A model generated the notes under the pieces. The model saw nothing but the letters and a program-made list of their open reading frames with translations. It was not told the DNA's origin and ran no database searches. The position numbers were made by a program, and so were the translations under genes. Of a DNA stretch of 64,000 nt, positions 1 to 8,297 are shown piece by piece (the first letter of the stretch is position 1; the number at the start of each line of letters is the position of its first letter). Where the stretch lies: contig JAKPQA010000090.1 of assembly GCA_029547025.1 (NCBI GenBank), positions 1-64,000 on the forward strand. The letters are read 5' to 3'. Origin of the DNA: Armatimonadota bacterium (lineage in GTDB: Bacteria; Armatimonadota; Zipacnadia; UBA1398; JAKPQA01).

Positions 1-1464
1 CGGCGACCACGAGGGTGAATACGCCGCCTCTGGCATGTTCGGATACTGGTCCTCGTCCGTAATCACCCGCAAGTCCGTGCCATCCGGCCGCATGAGCGCC
101 AGGTCGTGACGCGTGCCCGCCTCCCGCAGCAGCACGAAAGCAATCCAATGACCGTCGGGCGACCACGCCGGGTCCATCCCCACGATGTCATCGCGCACCA
201 ATCGTCGCTGCTTCGTGTGTATGTCGTAGATCCAGATGCCCGTGATCACACGCCCCGAGCTCTTCTGCCAGAATCCCGAGTACACCACGCGCCGGCCTTC
301 GGGATCCCACGAGAACCGGGTGGAGCGGAGCTGGTCCAGCTCGAGCGCCGCTTTGGTCAGCCCGGTGCCGTCGGCTCTCACAGTGAAGAGCTGCAGGTCA
401 TACTCCTCGCCATCCAGGTAACCCAGCGCGGCGAGAGCCCGCCCATGCGGCGCCCATCGCACCCCGAACACGTCCTGAATCGGCACCGGCACTCGCGACG
501 CAGACTCCCGGGTGTCCGTCCGTCCCGCGACGAGCTCCTCATAGTACCCGCGCGTGTAGTCGCGCCAGCGCCTGAAGAGCTCCTCCTCGTGAATGCCGAG
601 CACCTCGTTACACGCCGAGTCGAACAGCGGGAACTTCGAGTGCTCACGCATGAGGCGCACCAGTGTCTTGTCGCCGCCAAACTCGCGAGCGATGTACGCC
701 ACCAGCGACTGCCCCACGCGGTAGGTGAGCGAGATGTCGTAGATGTCGTCCCAGTCCTCGACCGCCAAACCCGGCAGCTTCGTCACATCATCCTCGAGCA
801 CGGCCGCACGCACGAGCGCGTCGCCCTTGTAGTCATAGGCCTCCGGATCGGGACTCGCGGCCTTCTCCGACACATACTCCGCCAGCCCCTCGAGGAACCA
901 GCCGGGCAGTGTGCCCGAGTTCAGACCCTCCCACAACGTGCTGAACGTCCCGCGACGCACCGCCCAGTAGGTGCAAATGTGAACGAACTCGTGGTACAGC
1001 ACCGAGCGCAGTACGTCATCCCGGTCGCCCCGGGCACCGTAGATGGTCAGGCCGTAGAGCCAGATACGGTGGCTCAGCGGGTACGAACTGCCCGCGAAGA
1101 TCCCCACCGATGTGTAGTCGCTGACGATGATGTCGGTCTTGTCGCCTGGCTCGACCCGCATGATGGCCGTGACGCGCGGGTAGATCCACTCAGCCTCACG
1201 TGCCGTTACCTCGGCCGTGGACTCCATGCCCTGATGGTAGATCACGCGGAAGTGCGCCGTCTCCAGCACCTTCCAGCGGTACTCGCTGTGGTTGAACCCA
1301 TCCGGGAGAGCCGCCCGCGCCGCATGCGAGCTCAGCGCCGCGAGGAAGAGGATGAACACCGCGGTCCAACGGGTGAGGCTCACCACGACCGGCGGGACGA
1401 CGGCGAACCCCACGCCACCCGGGAAGTCGCCGACAGCTCGGCCGCTTGCAGTCCACATACGCAT
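1..1464 (-). CDS. Secreted zinc metallopeptidase (peptidase MA-like) with beta-propeller tail, partial
   Basis: The frame is open from the ATG at 1464 to the window edge, so at least 488 residues are present and the C-terminus is missing. A hydrophobic signal segment lies at about residues 32-50. A gluzincin motif HEFVH is at about residues 158-162, followed by a WFLEGLAEY helix (Glu 192 as likely third zinc ligand), the arrangement of the peptidase MA superfamily. The last 150 or so residues contain PD40/TolB-like propeller repeats (WSPDG, WSWDP-type strands). I infer an exported or periplasmic protease-like protein whose propeller may bind polymer or protein. No Shine-Dalgarno precedes the ATG; a strong sigma-70-type promoter ends 6 bases before it, so the mRNA may be leaderless. 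The long opposite-strand frame is a shadow. Confidence 0.82.
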   Translation of the reverse strand, partial: MRMWTASGRAVGDFPGGVGFAVVPPVVVSLTRWTAVFILFLAALSSHAARAALPDGFNHSEYRWKVLETAHFRVIYHQGMESTAEVTAREAEWIYPRVTAIMRVEPGDKTDIIVSDYTSVGIFAGSSYPLSHRIWLYGLTIYGARGDRDDVLRSVLYHEFVHICTYWAVRRGTFSTLWEGLNSGTLPGWFLEGLAEYVSEKAASPDPEAYDYKGDALVRAAVLEDDVTKLPGLAVEDWDDIYDISLTYRVGQSLVAYIAREFGGDKTLVRLMREHSKFPLFDSACNEVLGIHEEELFRRWRDYTRGYYEELVAGRTDTRESASRVPVPIQDVFGVRWAPHGRALAALGYLDGEEYDLQLFTVRADGTGLTKAALELDQLRSTRFSWDPEGRRVVYSGFWQKSSGRVITGIWIYDIHTKQRRLVRDDIVGMDPAWSPDGHWIAFVLLREAGTRHDLALMRPDGTDLRVITDEDQYPNMPEAAYSPSWSP

Positions 1465-1470
1465 CGCGCC

Positions 1471-1499
1471 ATTATACTGGGGTCGCGGACCTCGCCCAA
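1471..1499 (-). promoter_or_regulatory. Sigma-70-type promoter of the metallopeptidase gene
   Basis: Reading the minus strand, TTGGGC (1494-1499) and a perfect TATAAT (1471-1476) are separated by 17 bases. The predicted transcription start falls almost on the ATG at 1464, and there is no ribosome-binding site between them, which suggests a leaderless transcript. Confidence 0.65.
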
Positions 1500-1630
1500 G
1501 CCGGCCGCCGCGCCAGCGCTTTCGGGACGATGCCGGGCATCCCCTGCCCCCGCAAGGAGTCCCGGCGTCCGACCCGAACACTTACGGGCACAGTCTTGCC
1601 CCACACCGCGTGCGTCTAGAGGAGACCCTG

Positions 1631-2692
1631 ATGGCCAAGAAGCTCAAAGCCGCCGTAATCGGTACCGGCATGGGCCGGTTCCATGCCCGCAGCTACGCCG
1701 CTAACAAGAAAGTCGACCTCGTAGCCCTCTGCGACCTCAACAAGCCCGAGGCCGAATGGCTCGCCGGTGAGCTCGGAGTCCCCCATGTGTTCGACAACTA
1801 CGCCCAGATGCTCGACTCCGTGAAGCTCGATATCGTCAGCGTCGTCGTCCCCAACCATCTCCACGCCCCCATGACCCTCGACGCGCTCGAGAGAGGCATC
1901 CATGTTCTCTGCGAGAAGCCCCTCGCCACCACCGTGGCCGATGGCGAGGCCATGGTCGCCCTGGCCGAGAAGCAGAACCTGCGCCTCATGGTCAACCTCT
2001 GCAGCCGTTTCGACCCCGTCAATGCCACCGTCGCAAAGATGGTCCGCGACGGCGACCTGGGCGAGGTCTACTACGTGCGCGGCGGTATGATGCGCCGCCG
2101 CGGGACTCCCCGCCTCGACTTCGACTCCAGCGGCGACCTCGGCCGCGGCGCCTGGTTCGTCCAGGCCGAGAAAGCGGGCGGCGGCGCTCTCATGGACATC
2201 GGCGTCCATATCCTCGACCTCTGCTGGTGGCTGGCCGGATGCCCCGCCCCCGTGGCCGTCTCCGGCGCTACCTTCCCCGACTTCCGCCAGGCCGAGTTCG
2301 CCAAGCAGAAGGTGCGCGGCGATGTCGACAACGGCGCCGCAGCCACCATCCGCTGCGAGAATGGTGCCCAGATCTTCTTTGAGGCCACTTGGGCCTCCAA
2401 CATGAAGGACGAGCACTACTGCAAGGTCTACGGCACCAAGGCCGGAGCCAGCGCCATGGGCGAAGCCATGTTCTACACCACCAAAGCCGGCAAGCCCGCC
2501 GACAAGCCCATCACACCCATCCCGGGCATCACCAAGGACTCGTACGAGCACTTTGTCGATGCCGTGCTCGACCCGTCCATCGAGCTCAACGCGTCCGGCG
2601 CGGGTGGCCTCACCATCCTCCGAATCCTCGATGCCATCCGCCAGGCCGGCCGGGACGGCGCCGACACCTACCTCTGCGACTGCTGCTGCTGA
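1631..2692 (+). CDS. Gfo/Idh/MocA family NAD(P)-dependent oxidoreductase
   Basis: This 353-residue protein has the family layout: an N-terminal Rossmann fold starting MAKKLKAAVIGTGMGRFH (GxGxxG), the CEKPLATT motif (EKP catalytic lysine) near residue 97, and a C-terminal alpha/beta domain with the GVHILDLCWW active-site segment. Such enzymes oxidise or reduce sugars, inositols or sugar derivatives; the substrate cannot be read from sequence. The ATG at 1631 is chosen because GGAGG lies about 6 bases upstream; an upstream in-frame extension is intergenic and antisense to the metallopeptidase. The protein ends in an unusual CDCCC cluster. A perfect 12-bp hairpin follows the stop, so it is probably monocistronic. 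Confidence 0.9.
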   Translation: MAKKLKAAVIGTGMGRFHARSYAANKKVDLVALCDLNKPEAEWLAGELGVPHVFDNYAQMLDSVKLDIVSVVVPNHLHAPMTLDALERGIHVLCEKPLATTVADGEAMVALAEKQNLRLMVNLCSRFDPVNATVAKMVRDGDLGEVYYVRGGMMRRRGTPRLDFDSSGDLGRGAWFVQAEKAGGGALMDIGVHILDLCWWLAGCPAPVAVSGATFPDFRQAEFAKQKVRGDVDNGAAATIRCENGAQIFFEATWASNMKDEHYCKVYGTKAGASAMGEAMFYTTKAGKPADKPITPIPGITKDSYEHFVDAVLDPSIELNASGAGGLTILRILDAIRQAGRDGADTYLCDCCC

Positions 2693-2717
2693 TCGCTCCC
2701 TTACTTCAAATCCAAGA

Positions 2718-2752
2718 TGGGCCTCGGGAATCCCTCTCCATCCCGAGGCCCA
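2718..2752 (+). terminator. Hairpin terminator after the oxidoreductase
   Basis: TGGGCCTCGGGA and TCCCGAGGCCCA form a perfect 12-bp stem with an 11-base loop, 25 bases after the stop codon. There is no T tract, so it is a terminator-like hairpin rather than a classical intrinsic terminator. Confidence 0.6.
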
Positions 2753-2836
2753 CCACGCCAATAGGCAGGCAATACGCTATGGATTAGCGAATACGGGTAC
2801 CGATGGCACCACGTGCGACGGAAGGGTCGTCCGGCC

Positions 2837-3901
2837 ATGGCGCGGGCAGTTCGGCGCAGAGGCAACCGGGTCTGGATCGACGGTGTGCCCATATTGGGTT
2901 TCGGCCGGGGCATCGAGTGCGCTTACATCGGCGCACTCGCCGCCGCACTCAGCGTCACCGATCACCCCTCACCCTACGCGGAACTCATGGGATTCTCCGG
3001 CCTCGCTTTCCGGGTCCGCTGGTGGGTTTCACCCCAGGAACCTGGAAACCGCGGCTGGTGCCCCTCCACCCCCGTCGGTGAGTTCCCCGAAGAGGGCGAC
3101 GCCATCCAGCGAAACACCGGATGGCGCTTCCGTCCCATCGCCCGCTTCACCCATCCCGGCGGGCCCCACATGGAGGAACTCATCCCCGATATCGTCGCCT
3201 CCATCGACGCCGGCATTCCCGTTCTCGCCTACCCCAGTATCCATAACCTCAACATGGGCACCATCTACGGCTATGACGACGGCGGCGTCGTGTGGCTCCT
3301 CCGCGACTACTTCTCCGTCGATGGCATGACCCTGGTGCCCGCACCGGATCTCGGGCCCGTCGTCCTCATCCCAACTCACTGGGAGCCGCCCCCGCCGCGC
3401 CGGAAGGCCCTCCTCGACTCCATCGCCATGGCCCTCCGCCACTGGGCCCGTCGCCGCGGACCCGACCCGGATGGCCCGTGCTTCTACGGCGCCGACGCCC
3501 TGGGCCAGTGGGCCGCCGACCTCGCCCTCGTCGATGACCCCGCCGCCGGGATCACCGAAGACGAGCGCAACAACCTCTTCTTCGTCAGCTGGTGGAACTT
3601 CTGCGCCCTCGAAGACGCCCGCAGTGCCGCCGTGAGCTTCCTCGAAGCCGCCGCCGCCGACCTGTCTGCAGACGCCACCCAGCACGTCCTCGCAGCGGCC
3701 GAAGCTTATGGGCGCGAGGTCGCAGCCCTCTGCGCCGCTCTCTCCAGCGCCGACGCCTTCCTCGGGCCCTGGACCAGCAAGACCATCGCCGATTGGACCC
3801 CCGCTGTCCGCGCTCGTGAACGCGAGCTCCTCTCCCGCGCCGCGGCCCTCGAAGCCGAAGCCATCGAACACCTGCGGCGTGCGGCCGAGGCGGCCAGCTA
3901 G
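2837..3901 (+). CDS. BtrH-like (papain/C39-fold-like) protein of unknown function
   Basis: This 354-residue soluble protein has no signal peptide or membrane segment. The segments WIDGVPILGFGRG, FRVRWW, EGDAI, the stretch around AGIPVLAYP and IYGYDDGG, and RDYF resemble the N-terminal domain of butirosin BtrH-like proteins, whose fold relates to papain and C39 peptidases. The C-terminal half is alanine-rich and helical. BtrH is an acyltransferase in antibiotic synthesis, but many genomic members have no known role, so no reaction is assigned. The ATG at 2837 is preferred, with GGAAGGG about 10 bases upstream; an in-frame GTG at 2813 is an alternative. It sits 87 bases before thiM on the same strand, possibly co-transcribed. 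Confidence 0.7.
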   Translation: MARAVRRRGNRVWIDGVPILGFGRGIECAYIGALAAALSVTDHPSPYAELMGFSGLAFRVRWWVSPQEPGNRGWCPSTPVGEFPEEGDAIQRNTGWRFRPIARFTHPGGPHMEELIPDIVASIDAGIPVLAYPSIHNLNMGTIYGYDDGGVVWLLRDYFSVDGMTLVPAPDLGPVVLIPTHWEPPPPRRKALLDSIAMALRHWARRRGPDPDGPCFYGADALGQWAADLALVDDPAAGITEDERNNLFFVSWWNFCALEDARSAAVSFLEAAAADLSADATQHVLAAAEAYGREVAALCAALSSADAFLGPWTSKTIADWTPAVRARERELLSRAAALEAEAIEHLRRAAEAAS

Positions 3902-3988
3902 ACCGCATCACAACCAGGCCCGCGCCCAGGAGACGCTCCCACCCGCCTCGAAACAACCGACCACTGATCAACTCCGGGGATGTGACCC

Positions 3989-4777
3989 ATGGTCTGGGAT
4001 GACCTCGCACGCATCCGCGAGCGCGCGCCCCTCGTGCACAACATCACCAACTACGTGGCCATGAACGTCACCGCCAACGCACTCCTGGCCGTGGGCGCCT
4101 CGCCGGTCATGGCTCACGCCGTGGAAGAGGTCGAGGACTTCGCCGCCATGGCCTCGGCCCTGGTCATCAACATCGGCACCCTCAGCCCGGCCTGGATCGA
4201 CGGCATGAGGCACGCCGCTCGCGAGGCCAGGCGCCGTGGCGTGCCCATCGTGCTCGACCCCGTCGGCAGCGGCGCCACCGCCTACCGCACTGCCGCAGCC
4301 GAGATGCTCATCGCCGAAGCCCCACCCACCGTCATCCGCGGCAATGCCTCCGAGATCCTGTCCCTCGCCACGGGCCAGCAGGGTACCCGGGGCGTCGACA
4401 GCATCCACGACACGGCAGACGCCACGCCCGCGGCCAAGCGGCTGGCCGAGCGCCACCAGTGCGTGGTCTCGATGAGTGGCCCCGTGGACGTCATCGCCGG
4501 CGCCGACCGAATCATCCGCGTGCGGAACGGGCACCCCATCATGCCCCGCGTCACCGCCCTCGGCTGCATCGCCAGCGCCCTCACGGGCGCATACCTCGCC
4601 GTGAACCCATCGCCCCTCGATGCCGCCGCACATGCCATGATCCTCATGGGCGTGGCGGGCGAGATCGCCGCCGAGCGCTCTTCTGGCCCCGCCAGCTTCC
4701 AGACCGCCTTCATCGACACCCTCTACGGGATCACCGAGCCCGACCTCGCCGAGCGCGCGAAGGCCGAGTGGCTCTAG
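3989..4777 (+). CDS. thiM: Hydroxyethylthiazole kinase
   Basis: ThiM (EC 2.7.1.50) phosphorylates 4-methyl-5-(2-hydroxyethyl)thiazole with ATP in thiamine salvage and acts in the cytosol. The 262-residue length is normal. The ribokinase-like family motifs are all visible: VHNITNYVAMNVTAN near the start, the LDPVGSGAT segment, IRGNASEI, and the anion-hole region TALGC near residue 192, where the catalytic Cys of the family is found. No other thiamine gene (thiE, thiD) and no TPP-riboswitch-like sequence was recognised around it, so the salvage partners must be elsewhere. It ends facing the GT-C gene. Confidence 0.93.
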   Translation: MVWDDLARIRERAPLVHNITNYVAMNVTANALLAVGASPVMAHAVEEVEDFAAMASALVINIGTLSPAWIDGMRHAAREARRRGVPIVLDPVGSGATAYRTAAAEMLIAEAPPTVIRGNASEILSLATGQQGTRGVDSIHDTADATPAAKRLAERHQCVVSMSGPVDVIAGADRIIRVRNGHPIMPRVTALGCIASALTGAYLAVNPSPLDAAAHAMILMGVAGEIAAERSSGPASFQTAFIDTLYGITEPDLAERAKAEWL

Positions 4778-4946
4778 CGGCCAGAGCCGAGGGGCGAGGG
4801 GCAAGTGCGGGGCATGAAGTGCGCCCCAGGGGTAGACAGAGGTGGGGGCAAGGTCGCGGGTACGCGTCTCTGGGGACCGCGCCGGGCATCCGCGGCAACA
4901 CAGAGCTGGCCGGTGCGCGGAAAGCCCGTACACCACATGGCCCTGT

Positions 4947-4974
4947 CTTGGGGAGGGGCCGCTGGAACCCCAAG
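4947..4974. terminator. Weak hairpin between convergent thiM and GT-C genes
   Basis: CTTGGGG and CCCCAAG can pair across a 14-base loop in the 250-base gap between the two convergent genes. The stem is short and has only two following T residues, so its role as a shared terminator is tentative. Nothing else was recognised in the gap. Confidence 0.3.
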
Positions 4975-5027
4975 TTACCCCAGTGCCGGACCGGGGGCTG
5001 TCAGTCGCTGCCGATAGCCTTTCCCCC

Positions 5028-6365
5028 TCACTTGTAGTAGTCGATGATCTTCGCCCACAGGAACACGTCCTCAAGCCAAGAGCGGGTCCAGGGATTGCAC
5101 AGCGCGTACAACGCCGAGAATGCCGACACCGCCAGGAACGGCACTGCCGCGCGGCGAGCCCACACCATCCGGCCGTAGTACCGCACGCCCATGGCGCCGG
5201 CCAGGAGCCACAGCGGCGTTAGCCAGAACAGCCATCGCAGGCCATTGCACACCCCGCCGTAGTTGTTGGTCCGGATGGTGTAGAGCGTCACCAGCAGCAC
5301 CGAAAGGCACGCGGCCAGCCACTGAAAGGGCTTGTGCGGCGTCTCCCGGTCCCTCATCAGCCCCCACAGGCCCACGGCCGACAGCACGAAGATGGGCGTA
5401 AGGGTGAAGATGCCGTGGTGGCCCAGCAACATGTGGGTGAGGTAGACCAGCTTGGGCTCGTGCTGCGCGTCAATCCCCTTCGGTTGGGTCCAGTAGCTGC
5501 CCTCGTACTGGTAGAGTGCCGAGTCAAACTTCAGATAGACGGGCACGAAGCCTCCGGTGGCCAGGTACTGGGTCCAGAGGAACGCCACACCGAGTACCAG
5601 AGCCGGAGGTAGTGCGAACAGCGCCGTCTGCCTGGGCGCCCGCCACAGGAAATAGGCCAACACCGGAACGGTGAACAACACTCCCGGTACCTCATTGCAG
5701 GCCGCCCACGCCGCTGCAGTGCCGAGCAGGACGAAGTCCCACGGACTGCGCGAGTGATCCGCCTCGATCCGCAGCGCAAAGTAGAGCGTGAACATGACCG
5801 CGAATCCCGCGAAGATGTGGTTATTCAGCGTAGTGCAGTAGCCGGTGAGGTAGGTCCCCACCGCGCCCGCGATGAGCCAGTAGGCCCGCCACCACGGATC
5901 CTCGACGAATCGCTCGACCAGCCTCCCCCAGCACAGGACGAAGAGAAACAATGGGATGATGTTCGTCGTGATGAGGATGATCCGGACAACCGGCGCCGTC
6001 TTCTCCTTCAGGTCCAGGCCCAGCGTGTGCTTGATCAGCCAGTACTCGCCGGCGAGGATCGTCGGCATGAGTGGCGGCTTGCTGGAGTAGAAGTGACCGT
6101 CGGGCCGGCGGATTTTGTCGATGGTGCCCTCCCACGGCGCGCCGTCGATGGCGTAAGTGCCGCGCTCGACGAGGCTCCACACCGTGTTCCAGCGAGACTG
6201 GTCATTCGGGCAGTGAACCGGCCCCGTGTGGAACAGGTATGCCAGCGCCATGGCGGCGGTGACGGAGGCCACGACCCTCACGAGGGACGCGTACGCGGCG
6301 TCGGGGCTCGGGTGGCCGGATCCGGGGCTATGTCTAGTCTGCGGGCGAGTCCGTGGTCTGGGCAA
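5028..6365 (-). CDS. Multi-pass membrane protein, GT-C (GT39/ArnT-like) glycosyltransferase
   Basis: This 445-residue protein has about 10-11 hydrophobic segments, beginning near residue 30. The first extracytoplasmic loop carries acidic and aromatic residues (NDQSRWNTVWSLVERGTY, then a SSKPPL segment) as in GT-C enzymes that use polyprenyl-phosphate sugars. Such enzymes move a sugar from a lipid carrier to lipid or protein at the outer face of the inner membrane. It is the last gene of a three-gene minus-strand operon with a GtrB/DPM1-like GT2 and a UPF0104 protein, which fits: the GT2 makes the polyprenyl-sugar and this protein would use it. The TTG start at 6365 overlaps the GT2 end by 32 bases. 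Acceptor and sugar are unknown. Confidence 0.75.
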   Translation of the reverse strand: MPRPRTRPQTRHSPGSGHPSPDAAYASLVRVVASVTAAMALAYLFHTGPVHCPNDQSRWNTVWSLVERGTYAIDGAPWEGTIDKIRRPDGHFYSSKPPLMPTILAGEYWLIKHTLGLDLKEKTAPVVRIILITTNIIPLFLFVLCWGRLVERFVEDPWWRAYWLIAGAVGTYLTGYCTTLNNHIFAGFAVMFTLYFALRIEADHSRSPWDFVLLGTAAAWAACNEVPGVLFTVPVLAYFLWRAPRQTALFALPPALVLGVAFLWTQYLATGGFVPVYLKFDSALYQYEGSYWTQPKGIDAQHEPKLVYLTHMLLGHHGIFTLTPIFVLSAVGLWGLMRDRETPHKPFQWLAACLSVLLVTLYTIRTNNYGGVCNGLRWLFWLTPLWLLAGAMGVRYYGRMVWARRAAVPFLAVSAFSALYALCNPWTRSWLEDVFLWAKIIDYYK

Positions 6366-7308
6366 TGCTGTAGCGATCCTCCTCGCGCGTTCCCTGGGCG
6401 ATCAGGAGCTCGGCAATGATGCCCAGGGCAACTAACTGGGTTCCCAGCAGCAGGCTCATGAGCGAGTACGTCAGCAGAGGCCGCCCGCCGATGTGGGCCC
6501 CCAAGGCGCGCTCGACGGCCAGGTAGGCCATGCCCACGAATCCCAGCAGGAACGCCACCAACCCCACGCTCCCCAGCAGATGCAGTGGGCGCTGGCCGAA
6601 GCCGGTCAGAAACGTGACTGTCAGGAGATCGAGCAGCCCGCGCACGAAGCGGCGCGCGCCGTATTTCGAGCGGCCATGCAGGCGTGGCCGGTGGTTGATC
6701 TCGAGCTCGCCCACGCGGAACCCGCGCGAGTGCGCCAGCACGGGGATGAAGCGATGGAGCTCCCCGTAGAGACGCAGCTCCTTGACGACCTCGCTCCGGA
6801 AGGCCTTGAAGCCGCAGTTGTGGTCATGAAGGTATACCTTGGTGACACGGCTCACCACGAAGTTGAACAGCCGGCTGGGCCACACCTTGTGCCAGGGATC
6901 ATAGCGCCGGCGTTTCCAGCCCGTCACGGCATCGAGGCCCGAGTCGAGCCGCTCAAGCATCCGAGGCACTTCCGCGGGGTCGTCCTGTAGATCGGCGTCC
7001 AGGGTCACGATGGTATCGCCCGTGGCGCGCTTGAAGGCGGCTCCCAGAGCCGCCGCCTTCCCGAAGTTGCGGCGGAATCGGATCCCGCGGACCCTCGAGT
7101 CGCCAGAGGCCAGGCCCCGGATGACCTCCCAGGTACCGTCGCTGCTACCATCGTCGACGAAGAGGATCTCCAGGTCCAGGAGGTGGGCCTGGGACATTTC
7201 GGTGAGTTCCTCGTAGAGCGGACCGATGCTCTCCTCTTCGTTCAGCGCGGGGACGACGATGCTGACGCGCCGACCCGGCCGCGACGGTGTTCCACTACCT
7301 TCTGCCAT
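6334..7308 (-). CDS. GT2 polyprenyl-phosphate glycosyltransferase (GtrB/DPM1-like)
   Basis: This 324-residue protein begins with a GT-A domain: the VSIVVPALNEEESI strand, the FVDDGSSDGTW motif and the TLDADLQDDP (DxD) motif, then RRNFGKAAALGAAF. Two C-terminal transmembrane segments (about residues 235-320) anchor it. It should transfer a sugar from a nucleotide donor to undecaprenyl or dolichyl phosphate on the cytoplasmic face. The ATG at 7308 is the first start giving the full domain, so the gene overlaps the upstream UPF0104 gene by 67 bases in another frame, and its end overlaps the GT-C gene; translational coupling is likely. Confidence 0.9.
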   Translation of the reverse strand: MAEGSGTPSRPGRRVSIVVPALNEEESIGPLYEELTEMSQAHLLDLEILFVDDGSSDGTWEVIRGLASGDSRVRGIRFRRNFGKAAALGAAFKRATGDTIVTLDADLQDDPAEVPRMLERLDSGLDAVTGWKRRRYDPWHKVWPSRLFNFVVSRVTKVYLHDHNCGFKAFRSEVVKELRLYGELHRFIPVLAHSRGFRVGELEINHRPRLHGRSKYGARRFVRGLLDLLTVTFLTGFGQRPLHLLGSVGLVAFLLGFVGMAYLAVERALGAHIGGRPLLTYSLMSLLLGTQLVALGIIAELLIAQGTREEDRYSIAQTTDSPAD

Positions 7309-8273
7309 GCGAGCATCCCTAGGGCCGTCGCCACCTCCGCGAATACCCAGAGGAGGCGGACGACAAGAGCGGCCACGCCTGCCGGGGCCTTGCCAATGAC
7401 CGGCGTGGCGGCCGCGATCAGCAGCCCCTCGCGCACGCCGAGGCCACCGGGCATAAAGATAACCACAAACCCACCCACCGTGGCTAGAGCCATCCCACCG
7501 GTCAGGGGCAGCAGCAGACCCACCGGGGCGACCTCCGGCGCCGTGGCATTCACGCAGGCCAGTGTGCTCATGCCCAGCAGCACCCACAGCAGGGCGCCCC
7601 TCACCACGCCCCACGCGATGGTGCGACCCGAGCAGTGCAGGACCTCCTGCCCGCGCGCCTGCGGGAAGGGCAGGAGCATGGTGCGCATCAACCGCCGGAA
7701 CACAGCGGGCACCAGAACGCCGGCGAACAGAAGGACGCACCCGGCCGAAGCCGCCACCAGGATGTTCGAGCCGTCGCCGCCGGCGACCGCGAAGCAGATC
7801 AGCGATACAGCCGACCCCACCCCCATGACCAGGAGGGTCTCGTAGAAAGTGGCCGCCGCCGCGGGAGTGAGGTCCCGCCCCTCACGGGTGATGGCGCTAC
7901 AGCGCACCACCACTACCCACGCCTTCCCGGGGACGTACTTAGCCACCTGGCTCAGCCAGTAGGCCGCCATGGCCTTGTGCCACGGTGCCCGCAGGCCCAT
8001 GTCGGCCATGCAGGCGCGCCAGAAGGCGGCGCCCTGGCACATACCGACCGAGTAGAGCACCACGCTGGCGAGGGCCCACGGCCAGCGGATTGTCAGGCCT
8101 TGCCGCTGCTCGCTGGCCCAGAGCCCGGCCACGTAGTGGCCCAGCGCCGCCAGCACTACCAGGGCGAGCAGACCCCGGAGGGTCATCGGCAGCCATGCGT
8201 GGCGGGCCACAGGCGTCGTCGCGGGTTCCGCCTCGGCACGGGCCGGCTGGATCTCGTCTGTGGTATGGCCCAA
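7242..8273 (-). CDS. UPF0104 / lysylphosphatidylglycerol synthase TM-region family protein
   Basis: This 343-residue polytopic membrane protein has about eight hydrophobic segments. It shows the family signatures KYVPGK near residue 115 and PGGLGVREG near residue 285. Members include AglD-type and MprF flippase-domain relatives; several are fused to or located beside glycosyltransferases and are thought to help lipid-linked sugar transfer or flipping, which agrees with the two downstream genes. The start is TTG at 8273 with GGAG about 6 bases upstream. It lies 24 bases downstream of the DUF6785 gene, so all four may share the promoter at 10354-10382. Confidence 0.85.
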   Translation of the reverse strand: MGHTTDEIQPARAEAEPATTPVARHAWLPMTLRGLLALVVLAALGHYVAGLWASEQRQGLTIRWPWALASVVLYSVGMCQGAAFWRACMADMGLRAPWHKAMAAYWLSQVAKYVPGKAWVVVVRCSAITREGRDLTPAAAATFYETLLVMGVGSAVSLICFAVAGGDGSNILVAASAGCVLLFAGVLVPAVFRRLMRTMLLPFPQARGQEVLHCSGRTIAWGVVRGALLWVLLGMSTLACVNATAPEVAPVGLLLPLTGGMALATVGGFVVIFMPGGLGVREGLLIAAATPVIGKAPAGVAALVVRLLWVFAEVATALGMLAWQKVVEHRRGRVGASASSSPR

Positions 8274-8297
8274 CCCATGCTCCGCTCCAGGCGCGCT

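Noticed and set aside
106-1704. Long plus-strand open frame (532 codons) over the first gene
   Set aside because: It is antisense to the metallopeptidase frame, which has the HEFVH motif, signal peptide and promoter; the antisense protein has no recognisable domain.
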